This document shows positions 23,351 through 34,469 of a stretch of 64,000 nucleotides of DNA, piece by piece; the first letter of the stretch is position 1; the number at the start of each line of letters is the position of its first letter. Both the position numbers and the translations under genes were made by a program. The stretch comes from Portulaca oleracea (lineage: Eukaryota; Streptophyta; Magnoliopsida; Caryophyllales; Portulacaceae): positions 10,859,787 to 10,923,786 of the forward strand of contig CM055890.1 in the NCBI GenBank assembly GCA_029582165.1, in the 5' to 3' direction. The notes beneath the pieces were generated by a model that made no database searches, had not been told where the DNA came from, and saw nothing but the letters and a program-made list of their open reading frames with translations.

Positions 23351-23647
23351 GTAATCAATGATCATTCTCTCCATCAACTCAAGCGACTCGAGCCCTAGCA
23401 CGCCACGCTCCAACTACTGAGCATGTATAACCAAAAACAACAATGTACCCACAATGATTAATTTAGGATCGGAAAGATAAAAAATGGACGGTTTAGAAGT
23501 GGTACGTCTTGAAATGAAAGGTTTTGGCCATATTGATTTTCGTTCTTCGATTTTATGTGTTCGAAGATTAATATGTTGCCTTTCTGTACCTTATCTGATA
23601 AGAGCTCTATTATAAAACTGTGCAAGACAATGCAATTTGACTATCGG

Positions 23648-24030
23648 GGTGTTTGGTAACCAGTTGTTGGTTGTTGCTTTTTTTTGGCTGTTGGCTATTT
23701 TGTTAGCTGTTTGACTTTTGGTTATTTTGTTAGTTGTTTGACTTAGGTGTTTGTGTCAACTGTTTGTGTAAAAAGTGTTTGCTAAAATTAGCTGTTTGTA
23801 GTATGACTTTTTTGTTTGATTTCCAATTATATACTTAGCTTAATCTTTGGTATTTTTTTAACATTATGATTTTTTAATTTATTTTTAGATTTTTTCCTCC
23901 ATATTTCTAGTATTTTTTTTATTGATAGTCTTTTTTTCGTCATATTTGTGTGTTCAATAAATAATCACCAAAAAATTGAAATTTTTATTAATAGGCTAAT
24001 AACTAAATTGTTCATTGATTACCAAATTTT
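23648..24030. mobile_element. Possible hAT-like MITE
   Basis: The left end has TTTGGTAACCAGTTG and the right end, complemented, TTTGGTAATCAATG. The interior is rich in GCTGTTTG-type subterminal repeats as in hAT MITEs. No clean 8-bp target duplication could be read. Confidence 0.3.
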
Positions 24031-24160
24031 CTCGAGTAAGACTAAAATTTTTATCCCAATTTACTTTTACAATTAATGTTGATAATTTATAAATTTTTAT
24101 CCCAAATTTACTTTTTAAATTTTAATTAATTGCAAAGATAACTTTTATTTGTACATCTTA

Positions 24161-24566
24161 GGCTGTGTTCGGCAGTAGCGTTTGGGGTAATGTTTAGCGT
24201 CTTGACTAAGTCAAAAATCTAATTGCATAAATATTAGTGTTAGGTAAGACAACGTTTTGAGAAGCGTTTAGCGTTTTAAAGAGCGTTTTGTGAAACGCTA
24301 ATAAAGTCAACGTTTAGCGTTTGGAGTAGCGTTTCATATTTTTCGGTCAAAAAATACCCTTTGAAATTTATCTTTGCAAATTATTGATATACTTTTATGT
24401 TAATTCACATAATCTGTTAATTTAACCGCTAAATTTATCGAACACAATTCTCATTTGAACAATAATCCGTTAATTGCTACTTAAACTGCTATCCGTTGGT
24501 TAAACCACTATCCGCTACATAGACCTCTATCCGCAATCTTAAACATTAATTTTACCCAACATGGCC
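24161..24566. mobile_element. Tourist-like MITE (PIF/Harbinger type)
   Basis: A 406-bp element with ends GGCTGTGTTCGGC and GGCCATGTTGGGT (right end complemented), flanked by TTA on both sides (24158-24160 and 24567-24569), the standard PIF/Harbinger target duplication. The left half has many AGCGTTT subterminal repeats in both orientations, likely transposase-binding sites. Confidence 0.8.
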
Positions 24567-24731
24567 TTAGATACCAACATGGTAATCTACGCTATAAACA
24601 ACCAAAATAATTTGGATGGTAGTTTTGGTGGAAGATGGAAAAAAAAATTAAAAGAAACAATCTCAAATAATTTCGATGACAGGTTTTGTAATTTTTATAA
24701 AGTGTATGGTAAACTTGGTAATTTACATCCC

Positions 24732-25520
24732 TGAAGAAACTCACCCTTGCTCTGAGGACCTCTAGCAACAACAGTATTCTCAGTGTAAAGATTTTGTTTG
24801 AAAGTCTGCAATCAAGATTAAATCGGGGAATTTGACTACACACTATCTTTGTTCCCTTAATTCAGATTCTCTGTTCTTATTATGGCAAGTGATCTTCTTT
24901 AGTAGATATCCAACGGAATGGAATAAATCTCCCAAACTGCCGAATATATGAAGATTGAAGATCAAACATGAAAGGAAACCATCAACACCAAAGGAAAGAG
25001 AACCTTGCCATTCGAAGAGTTCAACTATAAATGAAATTAGAAGTTTTGAAGAATGATAATCGATTTCCAAGCAAGCAAAATCGAGTGTAGGAAATTCTGT
25101 TGAGAATTCTGAGTTGTAAGAATCTTGTTGAGAAAGATTTCTGAGTTGTAACCACTAGAGAATTAGTGGTGAGTTATGTAACCAGTTGAGTGATAACTGG
25201 TGAGGACCTCAGTGTCGTGTAACTAAACTAAGAGAGTGATCTTGCTTTAGTGAGTCTCAAACTTCCTTTAACCTTAGTTGTGAGGTCCCTTTGCAGAAAC
25301 GCAATATGTGTTTCTGTGTGAGTAAGCAAGTGTTGAGGACCTCATTGTCCTTAACATTGCCAAGTTTGCAATCTCCTCTACTTCTTCAATTCCTCAAGTT
25401 AATAAATAAAGAAGTATTATTCAGTATTATTGGTGCTATTAACGTCTTTGTGTTGATAAAGTGCAGAAATATTTATACAACCTTATTCAAACCCTATTCA
25501 CCCCCTCTAGGGTTATTTCA
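24732..25520 (+). repeat. 5' LTR of copia 1
   Basis: 789 bp, starts TGAAGAAAC and ends GGGTTATTTCA. A TATA-like box (ACTATAAATG) lies at 25024-25033. It carries three exact GAGGACCTC words, at 24754, 25202 and 25335. Confidence 0.92.
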
Positions 25521-25522
25521 AT

Positions 25523-25534
25523 TGGTATCAGAGC
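25523..25534 (+). promoter_or_regulatory. Primer-binding site of copia 1
   Basis: TGGTATCAGAGC, complementary to the 3' end of initiator tRNA-Met, two bases after the LTR. Confidence 0.93.
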
Positions 25535-25564
25535 AGGTCCACCAATTCTAGAGCTTAACAACTC

Positions 25565-27080
25565 ATGGAAAAGAACATGGCTGGTATCAATGCAAATGAA
25601 GCTCCTCAAGGACGTTCATGGACAAAAGCTCCACTTCTCACCGGTGAAAATTATAGGACGTGGAAGAGATAGATGAAAATATTCATGAAAGATTAAGATG
25701 AGGATCTATGGATCGTAGTCACTGAGGGAGATTTTTCTACTCCCACAAAGAAGAAAAGTGATAACCATAATGTCCCGAAAAAGAGATCTGAAATTATCGC
25801 TAAAGAGCTAGAGACATTGAGAAGAAAATACTCACGCTCTAAACTTGATTTATTACAGTTTAAACTCCAGTGATTTTAAACGTGTTTCTAATTGTGAAAC
25901 TGCTAAACATATCTGAGACTACTTGACAACCTCATACGAAGGCACAAGACAAGTCAAGAACATCAAAGTGGACATTCTTGTCCAAAAGTATAAGGCCTTT
26001 AAAATTAAGAAAACGAGTCTATTGAAGAGATGTTCAAGATATTTAGCAGCATCGCTAACCACCTCAAGTCACTTGGAAAGAACTACTCCAACGAGGAACA
26101 AGTCAGAAAAATCCTAAGATGTCTGCCTAGAAGAAAATGGGCCCAAAAGTTACAGCCATTGAAGAAGCCCAAGACCTCAAGATCCTCAAACTGGATGAAC
26201 TCATTGGGAAATTGTTGGCTCATGAGATCCAACTAAGTGACCTCCTAGAACCCAAAGGAATTGCCCTCAAGGCAGTATGTGAACCGGACACTGAATCGGA
26301 TGACGATAAGGAAGATACAATGACGATGCTAGCAAGAGGGTTCATATGATTATACAAGAAAAATCTGACCTTTCGAGGATACATCAAGGATGGGAAAACA
26401 GAAAGGCAAACTCAAAAGGTAAGGCCTTAATGAAAGAGAAATCCGACCCGTTTACTTGTTATGGTTGTGGCAGCTTGGAGCACTTGGTTAAAGACTGTCC
26501 TCATGCATGAAGAAACAAGGACAGAAGAAATGCTAGGCCCAAACAATAACATCATAGAGCAATGTTGGCTACCTGGAGTGACAGTGATTCAAGTGAAGAG
26601 AACAGTGAAGCTAAAGAGATTGCTAATCTATGTCTAGTGGCACAATCTCATGAGGATCAGGATCCGACCTCATCTCTTGATGAGGTAAACTTAGATGAAC
26701 TCCTCACTCTTCCCTCTGTACACCTTGCTCACAAATTATTTCATCTCTTCAAATATTCTAGATCCTTAATAGAAAGAGTCGAATATCTTACAAAGCATTT
26801 CAATAATCTGAGTGAGACAATAAAAAGCTTGAACTCTAGAAATGACCTCCTAGCTACTAAGAATGACAAATTATCCGCTAAGGTCAAAGACTGCTATAAA
26901 ACTATCACTCAACTATCCAATGAGGCAGTCACAAATTCTCATCCATATCAGAGAAATTCTTCTAACACCAAATCCTTCACCCTCTTCTCACCCTCGGTCC
27001 AAAGCCCCTACAAGTCACTCTCCCAAAGGACCTTTACTCCCCACTCTACATTTGACTCCTCTCATAAAGCAACCTCATAG
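25565..27080 (+). pseudogene. Gag of copia 1 with CCHC zinc knuckle
   Basis: The likely start is ATG 25565, followed by LLTGENYRTWK, the usual beginning of copia gag. It is broken by TAG at about 25670 and later stops and frameshifts. The zinc knuckle CYGCGSLEHLVKDC (CX2CX4HX4C) is at 26457-26498. It is followed by an open 172-codon segment (26562-27080) starting MLATWSDSDSSEE with heptad-like Leu/Asn-rich helices, the linker seen before protease in related elements. Confidence 0.85.
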
Positions 27081-27235
27081 AAAATGCTTAGAAGCCCATG
27101 TTCAAAGGACCTCTTGCAATACCTCACCCAAGTTCTCCAGATCCTCAAAGTTCTTTCAAGTAGGTAAAATATGGATTCCTAAGCCCAAAGTCACAACTTG
27201 TTTGTCAACAACCAAGGAAGGTATAATGTCTTCTG

Positions 27236-28168
27236 ATGCATGTATGCTTCAAAACTCACAGCGACTTGTGGTATTTGGACAGCGGCTGCTCTCGCCACAT
27301 GACCCGGGATCCAACCAAATTTTACGAGTTGAAAACCAGCAAGACAGGGAAGGTAACATTTGGAGACAAAAGCCAAGGCAAGATCCTTGGCATTAAGAAG
27401 GTCGGTAAGGACCTCAACAATTCTCTAAATGATATATATCTTGTAGAAGGTCTAGAGTATAATTTGCTTAGCGTATCTCAATTTTGTGATAAAGGTAATA
27501 GAGCTACATTTGATAAACATGCCTGTGTAGTGTCATCAAAGTCTCATCAAATCATCTTGCAAGGTCATCGCATGAATAATGTTTATGTTATAGGTATGAG
27601 TGAGTCTACAGAGGACCTCTCCTGCCTTAAGGCTGGGACTGAGGAAACCTGGCTGTGGCATCGCCGTGTAGGTCATGTTAGCATGAAAACATTACATAAA
27701 TTATATAAGTCAGACCTAGTCTGTGGTCTCCCTCCTCATAACTATAAGAAAGATTAGGTTTGTGATGCATGTGTCAAAGGATCCTTCAAACCTCTCAAGT
27801 TCGTGACCACCTCAAAATATCTTGACCTCGTACACATGGACCTCTGTGGTCCCTTTCCCTACAAAAGCCCTGGAGTTAGTTCTTATATCTTTGTCATAGT
27901 AGATGATTTTTCAAGATTTACTTGGGTGTTCTTTTTGAAAAGCAAGACAGATGCCTTTGAGCAATTTTCAAAGTTCTACAAACAACTCAAGGTCCTCACA
28001 GGAGACTCTATCAAATCAATAAGGACAGATCAGGGAAGGGAGTTCTACAACAAGTATATGTTTGGAATATTTTGTGCAAAAATGGGAATAACCCACAATT
28101 TCTCCGCGCCAAGAACACCTCAACAAAATGGAGTTATAGAAAGAAGAACCGAACCTTGGAGGACATGA
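27236..28168 (+). pseudogene. Protease and integrase of copia 1
   Basis: Protease motif LWYLDSGCSRHMT with the catalytic Asp near 27278. Then the GAG-pre-integrase zinc region (HRRVGHVSMKTL near 27660, CDACVKGSF near 27760), separated by a TAG at about 27755. The integrase core shows HMDLCGPF, VDDFSRFTWVFFLKSK, RTDQGREF and PQQNGVIERR, covering the D, D and E catalytic residues. The frame then breaks near 28160 and continues in another frame to 28332. Confidence 0.88.
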
Positions 28169-28743
28169 AAAGAACAATCATCTATGCAAACTACATTCTG
28201 AACCGGTGCACCATCAGATCCATATTGAAAAAGACTCCCTATGAGTTATTCAAAGGAAAGACACCAAACATCAGTCACCTCAAGGTCCTCGGCTGTAAAT
28301 GCTTTGTCCACATCAATGAAAAGAGGCCCTAGCAAGTTTGATGCTCGCAGTGAAGAAGGAACATTTGTTGGATACTCAACTACAAGCAAAGCATATCGAG
28401 TCTACATCAAATCAACCAAGATTGTAGAAGAAAGTATCCATGTCATTTTGATGAGGCCGCATCACTAGGTCAATCCACTATGCATGCTCCTGTTAGTGAT
28501 AGTGAAGATGAGCCTCCTCCTAGACTCACTTCTGTCTCTCACACTCAAAATAACTCATAGACCTCGCCTCATTCTTCGCCTTCTCCTGAGGCTCTGCCAT
28601 CTCCTCAGGCATCACCAATAAAGCCATCACCTCAGGCTCCCCATCACTCGAGGTTACATACAAGTTTAAGGTTGCTCACCCCGCTGATAATCCCCTCAAA
28701 GATATCAACTCAGGTATACGCACAAGGTCCTCATTAAGAAATT

Positions 28744-30295
28744 TTGGTGCTTTTAATGCCTTTGTCTTACAGATTGAGCCAAAGCACCACAATGAGGCCT
28801 TACTGGATCCAAGTTGGATCAATTCAATGCAAGAGGAGTTACATCAATTTGAAAGAAGCAAAGTCTGGTCCTTGGTACCCAAACCTCATCATCATTCAGC
28901 CATTGGCGTCAAATGGGTCTTTAGGAACAAACTGGATGAAAACGGCTCCATCACCAGAAATAAAGCCAGGTTAGTCGCAAAATTTTACAACCAAGAAGAA
29001 GGAATTGATTATGATGAGACATTTGCCCCTGTTGCTTGATTAGAAGCCATCAGAATTCTCCTCGCCTTTGCATCTGTCGAGACATCAAACTACACCAAAT
29101 GGATGTCAAAAGTGCATCCTAAATGGGGATCTGGCTAAGGATGTCTACGTTGAGCAACCACCTGAAGACACCACAAATCCAGACCACGTCTTCCAGCTGC
29201 ATAAGGCTCTCTATGGGTAAAGCAGGCCCCAGGAGCCTGGTATGAGCGCCTCAGCAAATTTCTCCTATAGAATGACTTCACAAGAGGCAAGATTGATAAA
29301 ACCATTTTCAGTAAAGCAAAGAATGGAGAATTCATCATCACACAAATACATGTTGATGACATCATCTTTGACGCTTCACACTCATCGCTTGTTGTTAAAT
29401 TTTCTCACCTCATGAGTGTTGAATTCGAAATGAGCCTTCTGGGAGAACTAACATTCTTCCTTGGCCTACAAATCAAGCAAACTCATGAGGGCATCTTCCT
29501 GAATCAAAGTAAGTACATCTTGGAGCTCCTCAAGAAGTACCAACTTGAGCATCTCAAGCATTCCTCTACTCCGATGTCCTCAACTCTCAAACTTGATTCA
29601 GACCTCACAATTAAGTTAGTTTCTGAGAAATTGTATCGAGGTATGATCGGATCTCTTCTCTATCTTACTTCAAGTCGTCTTGATATTATGTTCAGTGTTT
29701 GCCTATGTGCATGCTTCCAAAATGCTCCAAAAGAATCTCACCTCTCTTCTGTCAAGAGAATTTTACGGTATCTTGCAGGAACCAAAAACCTAGGCTTGTG
29801 GTACCCACGACAGCAAAATCTTCGTCTCTGTGACTACACTCATGCTGACTTTGCTGGCTACAAAGCTGACATGAAAAGCACCACCGGAGGCTTTTAAATG
29901 CTTGGAGCATCACTTGTCTCCTGACAGTCCAAGAAACAAACCTCAGTAGCACTTTCCACCAGTGAGGCCGAATATGTTGCAGTAGGATCTTGTTGTGCCC
30001 AGCTCTTGTGGATCACATATCAAATGGAGGACCTCAGACTTCTCTTCAGAAATGTTCCCATCAAGTGGACAACATGAGTGCCATTCAAATAACCAAGAAC
30101 CCTGTGCAATACTCACGGACCAAGCATATTGAAATACGCCATTATTTCATCCGTGATCATGTGGAAAAAGGCCATATCTGCTTGGAGTTTGTCCCTACTC
30201 ATCTTCAGCTAGCTGACTTCTTCACCAGGCCTCTCCCCGATGACCAATTCACATTCATCCGCCGAGAGCTTGGCGTTACTCAACTCAACGCCTGA
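28744..30295 (+). pseudogene. Reverse transcriptase and RNase H of copia 1
   Basis: RT begins with the EALLDPSW and WVFRNKLDENG region and reaches ETFAPVA near 29035, where TGA interrupts it; 29040-29340 is frame-disrupted. The active site reads HVDDIIF at 29349-29369, with His in place of the usual Tyr. The 29412-29897 frame gives the thumb and connection regions (LTFFLGLQI, LLYLTSSRLDIMF) and the RNase H start (DYTHADFAGYKAD). STSEAEYVA near 29960 and HIEIRHYFIRDHVEKG near 30130 complete RNase H across frame changes. Confidence 0.88.
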
Positions 30296-30926
30296 GACCC
30301 TGTACTCATTGAGGAGGAGTCTCCTAAGGCCTCTTCACCTACCCTACACTGATCAAGGGGGAGCCTGCCCATAGATGTCCTCAGCACACAGGTACGTATC
30401 CATCCTCCATAAATTAATCGATAGATGTCCTCATCTACTTGATCCCCTCACTAACCTTCAGTAAAAATTGGCCTTTTGATGTTCGGATACATCCCCCATA
30501 TGTAGTCTGGATGTTGATTTCCAAATCTTATTTCGAAATCAGATTTAAAAATCTTTTCCAAAAGCCAACATTCCTTTCCAAAATCTTTTTATCATAACTT
30601 CCAAAATAAACCCCTCATTCTTCTTTTTCTCTCTCTCTCTCTCTGCCACCTTCCTTTAATCCAATCACCTACTTCCATTAGTAAACCATCACATCACCCT
30701 CACCCCGTCTCCCTCCGTTTCCCTTCTCCTCTAACACATTCTCAACCACCCCAACTTGACCGTCACTTTTTTGTCAATCCACAATCATCAACCCGTCCTT
30801 TTCACTCTCTTTTTAAGCCAAGCCCTACCACACAGCCACACAACCCTTTCACCTGCACACCACCATCTCATCTCTCCTCTGTCCGTTTCCAAAACTCTTC
30901 TCATCACATCCTTTCTCGCTTCAACC

Positions 30927-31466
30927 ATGACCAAGAAACACTCCCACCCCGCCGCTGCCACAAACGTTGCAAAACGCCTGCGTTCCAGCAAACCCACCAA
31001 CACTCCTGAAACCACCTCTGCAAATTCATCCTCCGATGAACTAGCCATCGTTCCTCTCCCTGAGGACACCAAGATCGACATTTCTGTCCCAACCATTAAT
31101 CGTGCCATGCTAGAAACCTTGGGGTAGAAACTTCAACCGAATGGTCATTGGATGCACACCGATGACCTTAAAATCATTCAAGCCTCCTCCTCGGTTCCGT
31201 CGACCACTGAGGCCTCCATCCCTCTCCAGTCCCAGATTGATCTCCTCCACGCCAACGTCAAGGCTCTACAATCTGAGGTTCAAAACCTCCAGGACATTCA
31301 ACGTGCCCTTCAAGCTAATCTCCTGGTCAGCACCAGTGTGTGCACGACGCTCAAGGACCTTGTCCGCCAGGAAGAAGCTATGCTTAGTCCTCGCTCCCCA
31401 TTGCCTACTCTTACCGTGGAGACCACTGTCGACGACCTCACCACTGAATCCCGTCCCCAAGAATGA
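30927..31466 (+). pseudogene. Third ORF after pol in copia 1 (env-position ORF with coiled coil)
   Basis: A frame from ATG 30927 (or an upstream in-frame ATG at 30756 preceded by a hydrophobic/Ser-Thr stretch) to TGA 31464, with one TAG at about 31125. The first half is Ser/Thr/Lys-rich. The second half (31230-31330) has regular Leu/Ile spacing (LLHANVKALQSEVQNLQ), predicting a coiled coil. Position between pol and the 3' LTR matches the extra, sometimes called env-like, ORF of Sireviruses. No signal peptide or membrane segment is clear in the 30927 form, so the role is unknown. Confidence 0.5.
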
Positions 31467-31573
31467 TCCCTCTGTCTTCTCTGAACAATGGTTATTTTGA
31501 TGTTTATTTCTAAAACTTTTTGGCAAAACATTTTTTGGATGTTGTGATCTCCTGTTTCTTTTCTTGTCTGAAA

Positions 31574-31775
31574 GACAAAAAGGGGGAGAAGTATACCTTG
31601 GCCTGTATCTGCATTGAACTAGATTGCTACCCTGCTACTCTACTACTAAAACTCTTTTGTTACTACTCTGCTAAATTATAATATGAATGCATATCCTGCT
31701 TCTATACTTGATATTGTAAATGCGTATATCTGTGGAACACTTGCAAATTTTGTCCCGCAAACAAAAAGGGGGAGA
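31574..31775 (+). promoter_or_regulatory. Two polypurine tracts of copia 1
   Basis: AAAAAGGGGGAGA occurs near 31577-31590 and again at 31764-31775, the second ending exactly at the 3' LTR boundary. The second is the functional tract by position. Confidence 0.8.
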
Positions 31776-32569
31776 TCGAAGAAACCTATCCCTGATCTGA
31801 GGACCTCCGCATTTTCACCATTGAGGACCTGTGCAAAAATTTTTTTTGAAAGTCTGCAATCAAGATTAAATCAGGGAAGTTGACTACACACTATCTTTGT
31901 TCCCTTAATTCAGATTCTCTATTCTTATTATGACAAGTGATCTTCTTTTGTAGATATCCAACAGAACAGAATATAGCTCCCAAACAGCCGAATATATGAA
32001 GATTGAAGACCAAACAAGAAAGGAAACAATCAACACCAAAGGAAAGAGAACGTTGTCATTCGAAGAGTTCAACTATAAATGCAATCAAAAGTTCTATATA
32101 ATGATAATCGATTTCCAAGCAAGCAAAATCGAGTGCAGGAAATTCAGTTGAGAATTATGAGTTGTAAGAATCTTGTTGAGAAAGATTTCTGAGTTGTGAC
32201 CACTAGAGAATTAGTGGTGAGAGTGTAACCACTTGAGTGATAACTAGTGAGGACCTCAATGTCGTGTAACTAAAGCGAGAGAGTGATGTTGCTTTAATGA
32301 GTGTCAAACATCCTTTAACCTCATCTGTGAGGTCCCTTTCTAGAAACGCAATCTGTGTCTCTGTGTGAGTAAGCAACTGTTAAGGACCTCACTGTCCTTA
32401 ACATTGCTGAGTTTGTAATCTCTTGTACTTCTTCAATTCCTCAAGTTAATAAATAAAGAAGTATTATTTAGTATTACTGGTGCTATTAACGTTTTTGTGT
32501 TGATAAAGTGCAGAAATATTTATACAACCCTATTCAAACCCTACTCACCCCCCCTCTAGGGTTATTTCA
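31776..32569 (+). repeat. 3' LTR of copia 1
   Basis: 794 bp, near-identical to the 5' LTR apart from scattered substitutions and a divergent first ~70 bp. The first bases are TCGAAG where the 5' LTR has TGAAG. It ends GGGTTATTTCA, followed by the target duplication ATCCC. Confidence 0.92.
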
Positions 32570-32574
32570 ATCCC

Positions 32575-32805
32575 AAAAAGCCAAAAGCCATTTACAAAAG
32601 GCTACTCTTTATAGCTTTTTACAAAAATGACTTTTTTGAGGTAAAAATGCACTTTAATACGTCAACTCACCAAACACTTCAAATTGGCCTTTTTAATGGT
32701 CAAACAACTAAATACCCCCAAAAGCTATTTTTTTTCCCCCAAAAAGTCATCCAAAAAACCAAGCACCACACACCCCCTATATAAAATTCAACATCTAATA
32801 GATAC
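32575..32805. other. Spacer between copia 1 and copia 2, hAT-MITE-like remnant
   Basis: CAAAAAG/CTTTTTG-rich A+T sequence whose right part (CCAAAAAACCAAGCACCACA) looks like a hAT MITE end. No matching left end is found on the far side of copia 1, so it is not called as an element. Confidence 0.4.
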
Positions 32806-33005
32806 TGTGAGAGTTACTATATTGTATTTAGTCTGTTATAAATAGGATTAGAATAGTAGTTTCTTGTATTTCTTTTTTTTCTTTTTCTTGTTTCTTTATC
32901 TTTTTTCCGTTTTTAGGTGTATAAATATTGATCGTTGGTTTCTCAATTAACAAGATATATCTGATACTTTTTCCTCCAATTGTTATTTCTTCCCCTTATT
33001 TCTCA
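32806..33005 (+). repeat. 5' LTR of copia 2
   Basis: Starts TGTGAGAGTTAC and ends ...TTTCTCA right before the primer-binding site. It has a TATA-like TGTATAAATATTG near 32918. The start is set by the TG rule and expected short length, so it is less certain than the end. Confidence 0.65.
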
Positions 33006-33017
33006 TGGTCTCAGAGC
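33006..33017 (+). promoter_or_regulatory. Primer-binding site of copia 2
   Basis: TGGTCTCAGAGC, a one-base variant of the initiator-tRNA-Met complement TGGTATCAGAGC. Confidence 0.8.
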
Positions 33018-33130
33018 AAGGGAAATAAACTGAGTTCTTCTTCCCCAAAACCGAACTTATTCAATTCGGTCGAAAATTCTAGGATTCACCTACAATCGCC
33101 TCTGAGATTGCTTCTCTAAGGTTATCAACA

Positions 33131-34278
33131 ATGGTCGCAGAAGGAGAAGGTTCATCCGGAGGTGTTGTTGCTTCAGGATAAGATGAAACAAGAACTAGAC
33201 CTGATGATGAACTCTACAACAATGATCCGCTTCATTTGCAAGGTTCAGACCATTCGGGATTGCAAATTGTCAATATCAAATTCACAGGCACCAACTTTAA
33301 AAATGGGGAAGGGTTGTGATGATTTCATTGAAGATGAAAGTGAAGATTGGATTTATCACAGGTGAATGTGTTCAACCCGCTCAAATTTCTTTGTTGAATC
33401 AGTGCATAAAGTGTGATAACATGGTAATTAGCTGGCTTTTGAATTGCATGGCGCCCGAGTTAGCTGAGTCCTTTCTTTATATTAACACGACTAAAGAACT
33501 GTGGTCTGAACTTAGTGAGAGGTTTGGGCAAAGTAATGGAACTTTATTCTTTCAATTGGAGAAGGAGATATCAATTCTTTACTAAGGTAAAGATTCAGTA
33601 GCATTACATTTTAAAAAACTAAAAAAATTATGGGATGAATTGGGAGAAATGTCTGAAGTTTCAGTTTGCACTTGTGTTAAAACAAGCCCTCATATCAAGA
33701 CTGCTGCTGATATGGAATAGAGAAGGAAACTGGTACAATTTCTTATGCATCTCAATGATGAATATGATAGTGTAAGGGGTCAAATTTTGCTCATGGATCC
33801 TTTGCCAAACATTAACAAAGCCTATTCTTTAATCTCAAGAGCAGAAAGCCAAAAGAAGGTATCTGGAGGCCTTCAGTTTAATTCAGAAATTGCTGCCTAT
33901 ACACAAAGGCAAGCTAACCATTGTGCTTCAAGTGACAACAATGCCCAGGCCTTGATTGCCAAAAATTCCGCAAGAACTCCCAGAAAAGAATCCAAGAAAG
34001 ACAAAGCTTCCAAGTTTTGTACGTATTGTCATAAGAATGGCCACGAGAGAGATCAATGTTTCAAACTTATAGGGTATTCTGAATGGTACGATAAAGATGG
34101 CAAGAAGAAAGGAAAAAGGATGGCGACAAATGTCCAAGCTGAAGAATACAATGACCCTTTAGATGTCCCTGATATACCTCAATTAGATCTGACATTAATT
34201 CAGAAAATAGCTCAGGAGGTATACAAGATGGTCATAGCGGTATGCAGATTGACAAAACCAAGAATGGGCATCATGTAA
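33131..34278 (+). pseudogene. Gag of copia 2 with zinc knuckle
   Basis: The likely start is ATG 33131 (MVAEGEGSSGG), soon broken by a TAA near 33180 and a frame change. Gag core in 33316-33585: MAPELAESFLYINTTKELW and LSERFGQSNGTLFFQLEKE. The continuation at 33745-34278 has LMHLNDEYDSVRGQILLMDP and the knuckle CTYCHKNGHERDQC (CX2CX4HX4C) near 34018-34059, followed by KLIGYSEW. Confidence 0.85.
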
Positions 34279-34469
34279 ATGTAGCAGTTCAGTCCCAACC
34301 GTATTTTTAAGCAAGGACAAAGCTATACTCAACTTACACAGGACAAAGATATGCTTGGACAGTTCTCCAACTTTTCAGGTAACATTAAGAGCTTTCAATA
34401 TAATTAGAATCATAGGATTGATAGTTCTTTATGCTGTGCCACAACAAGACTTAAAAATGTTCTTGAAAC

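Larger units (their letters stand above)
24732..32569 (+). mobile_element. Ty1/copia retrotransposon 1, structurally complete, coding region decayed
   Basis: LTRs at 24732-25520 and 31776-32569, flanked by a perfect 5-bp target duplication ATCCC (24727-24731 and 32570-32574). Internal order is primer-binding site, gag, protease, integrase, reverse transcriptase, RNase H, which is copia order, followed by an extra ORF and polypurine tracts. Several in-frame stops and frameshifts inactivate gag-pol. The extra 3' ORF and the acidic linker after the zinc knuckle suggest the Sirevirus/Maximus lineage, as an inference. Confidence 0.93.

Noticed and set aside
30756..31127. Extra ORF of copia 1 as a host gene
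   Set aside because: It lies between pol and the polypurine tract inside one element bounded by a perfect target duplication.
32575..32805. hAT MITE interrupted by copia 1
   Set aside because: Only a right-end-like sequence is visible; the matching left end is not found at 24.6-24.7 kb.
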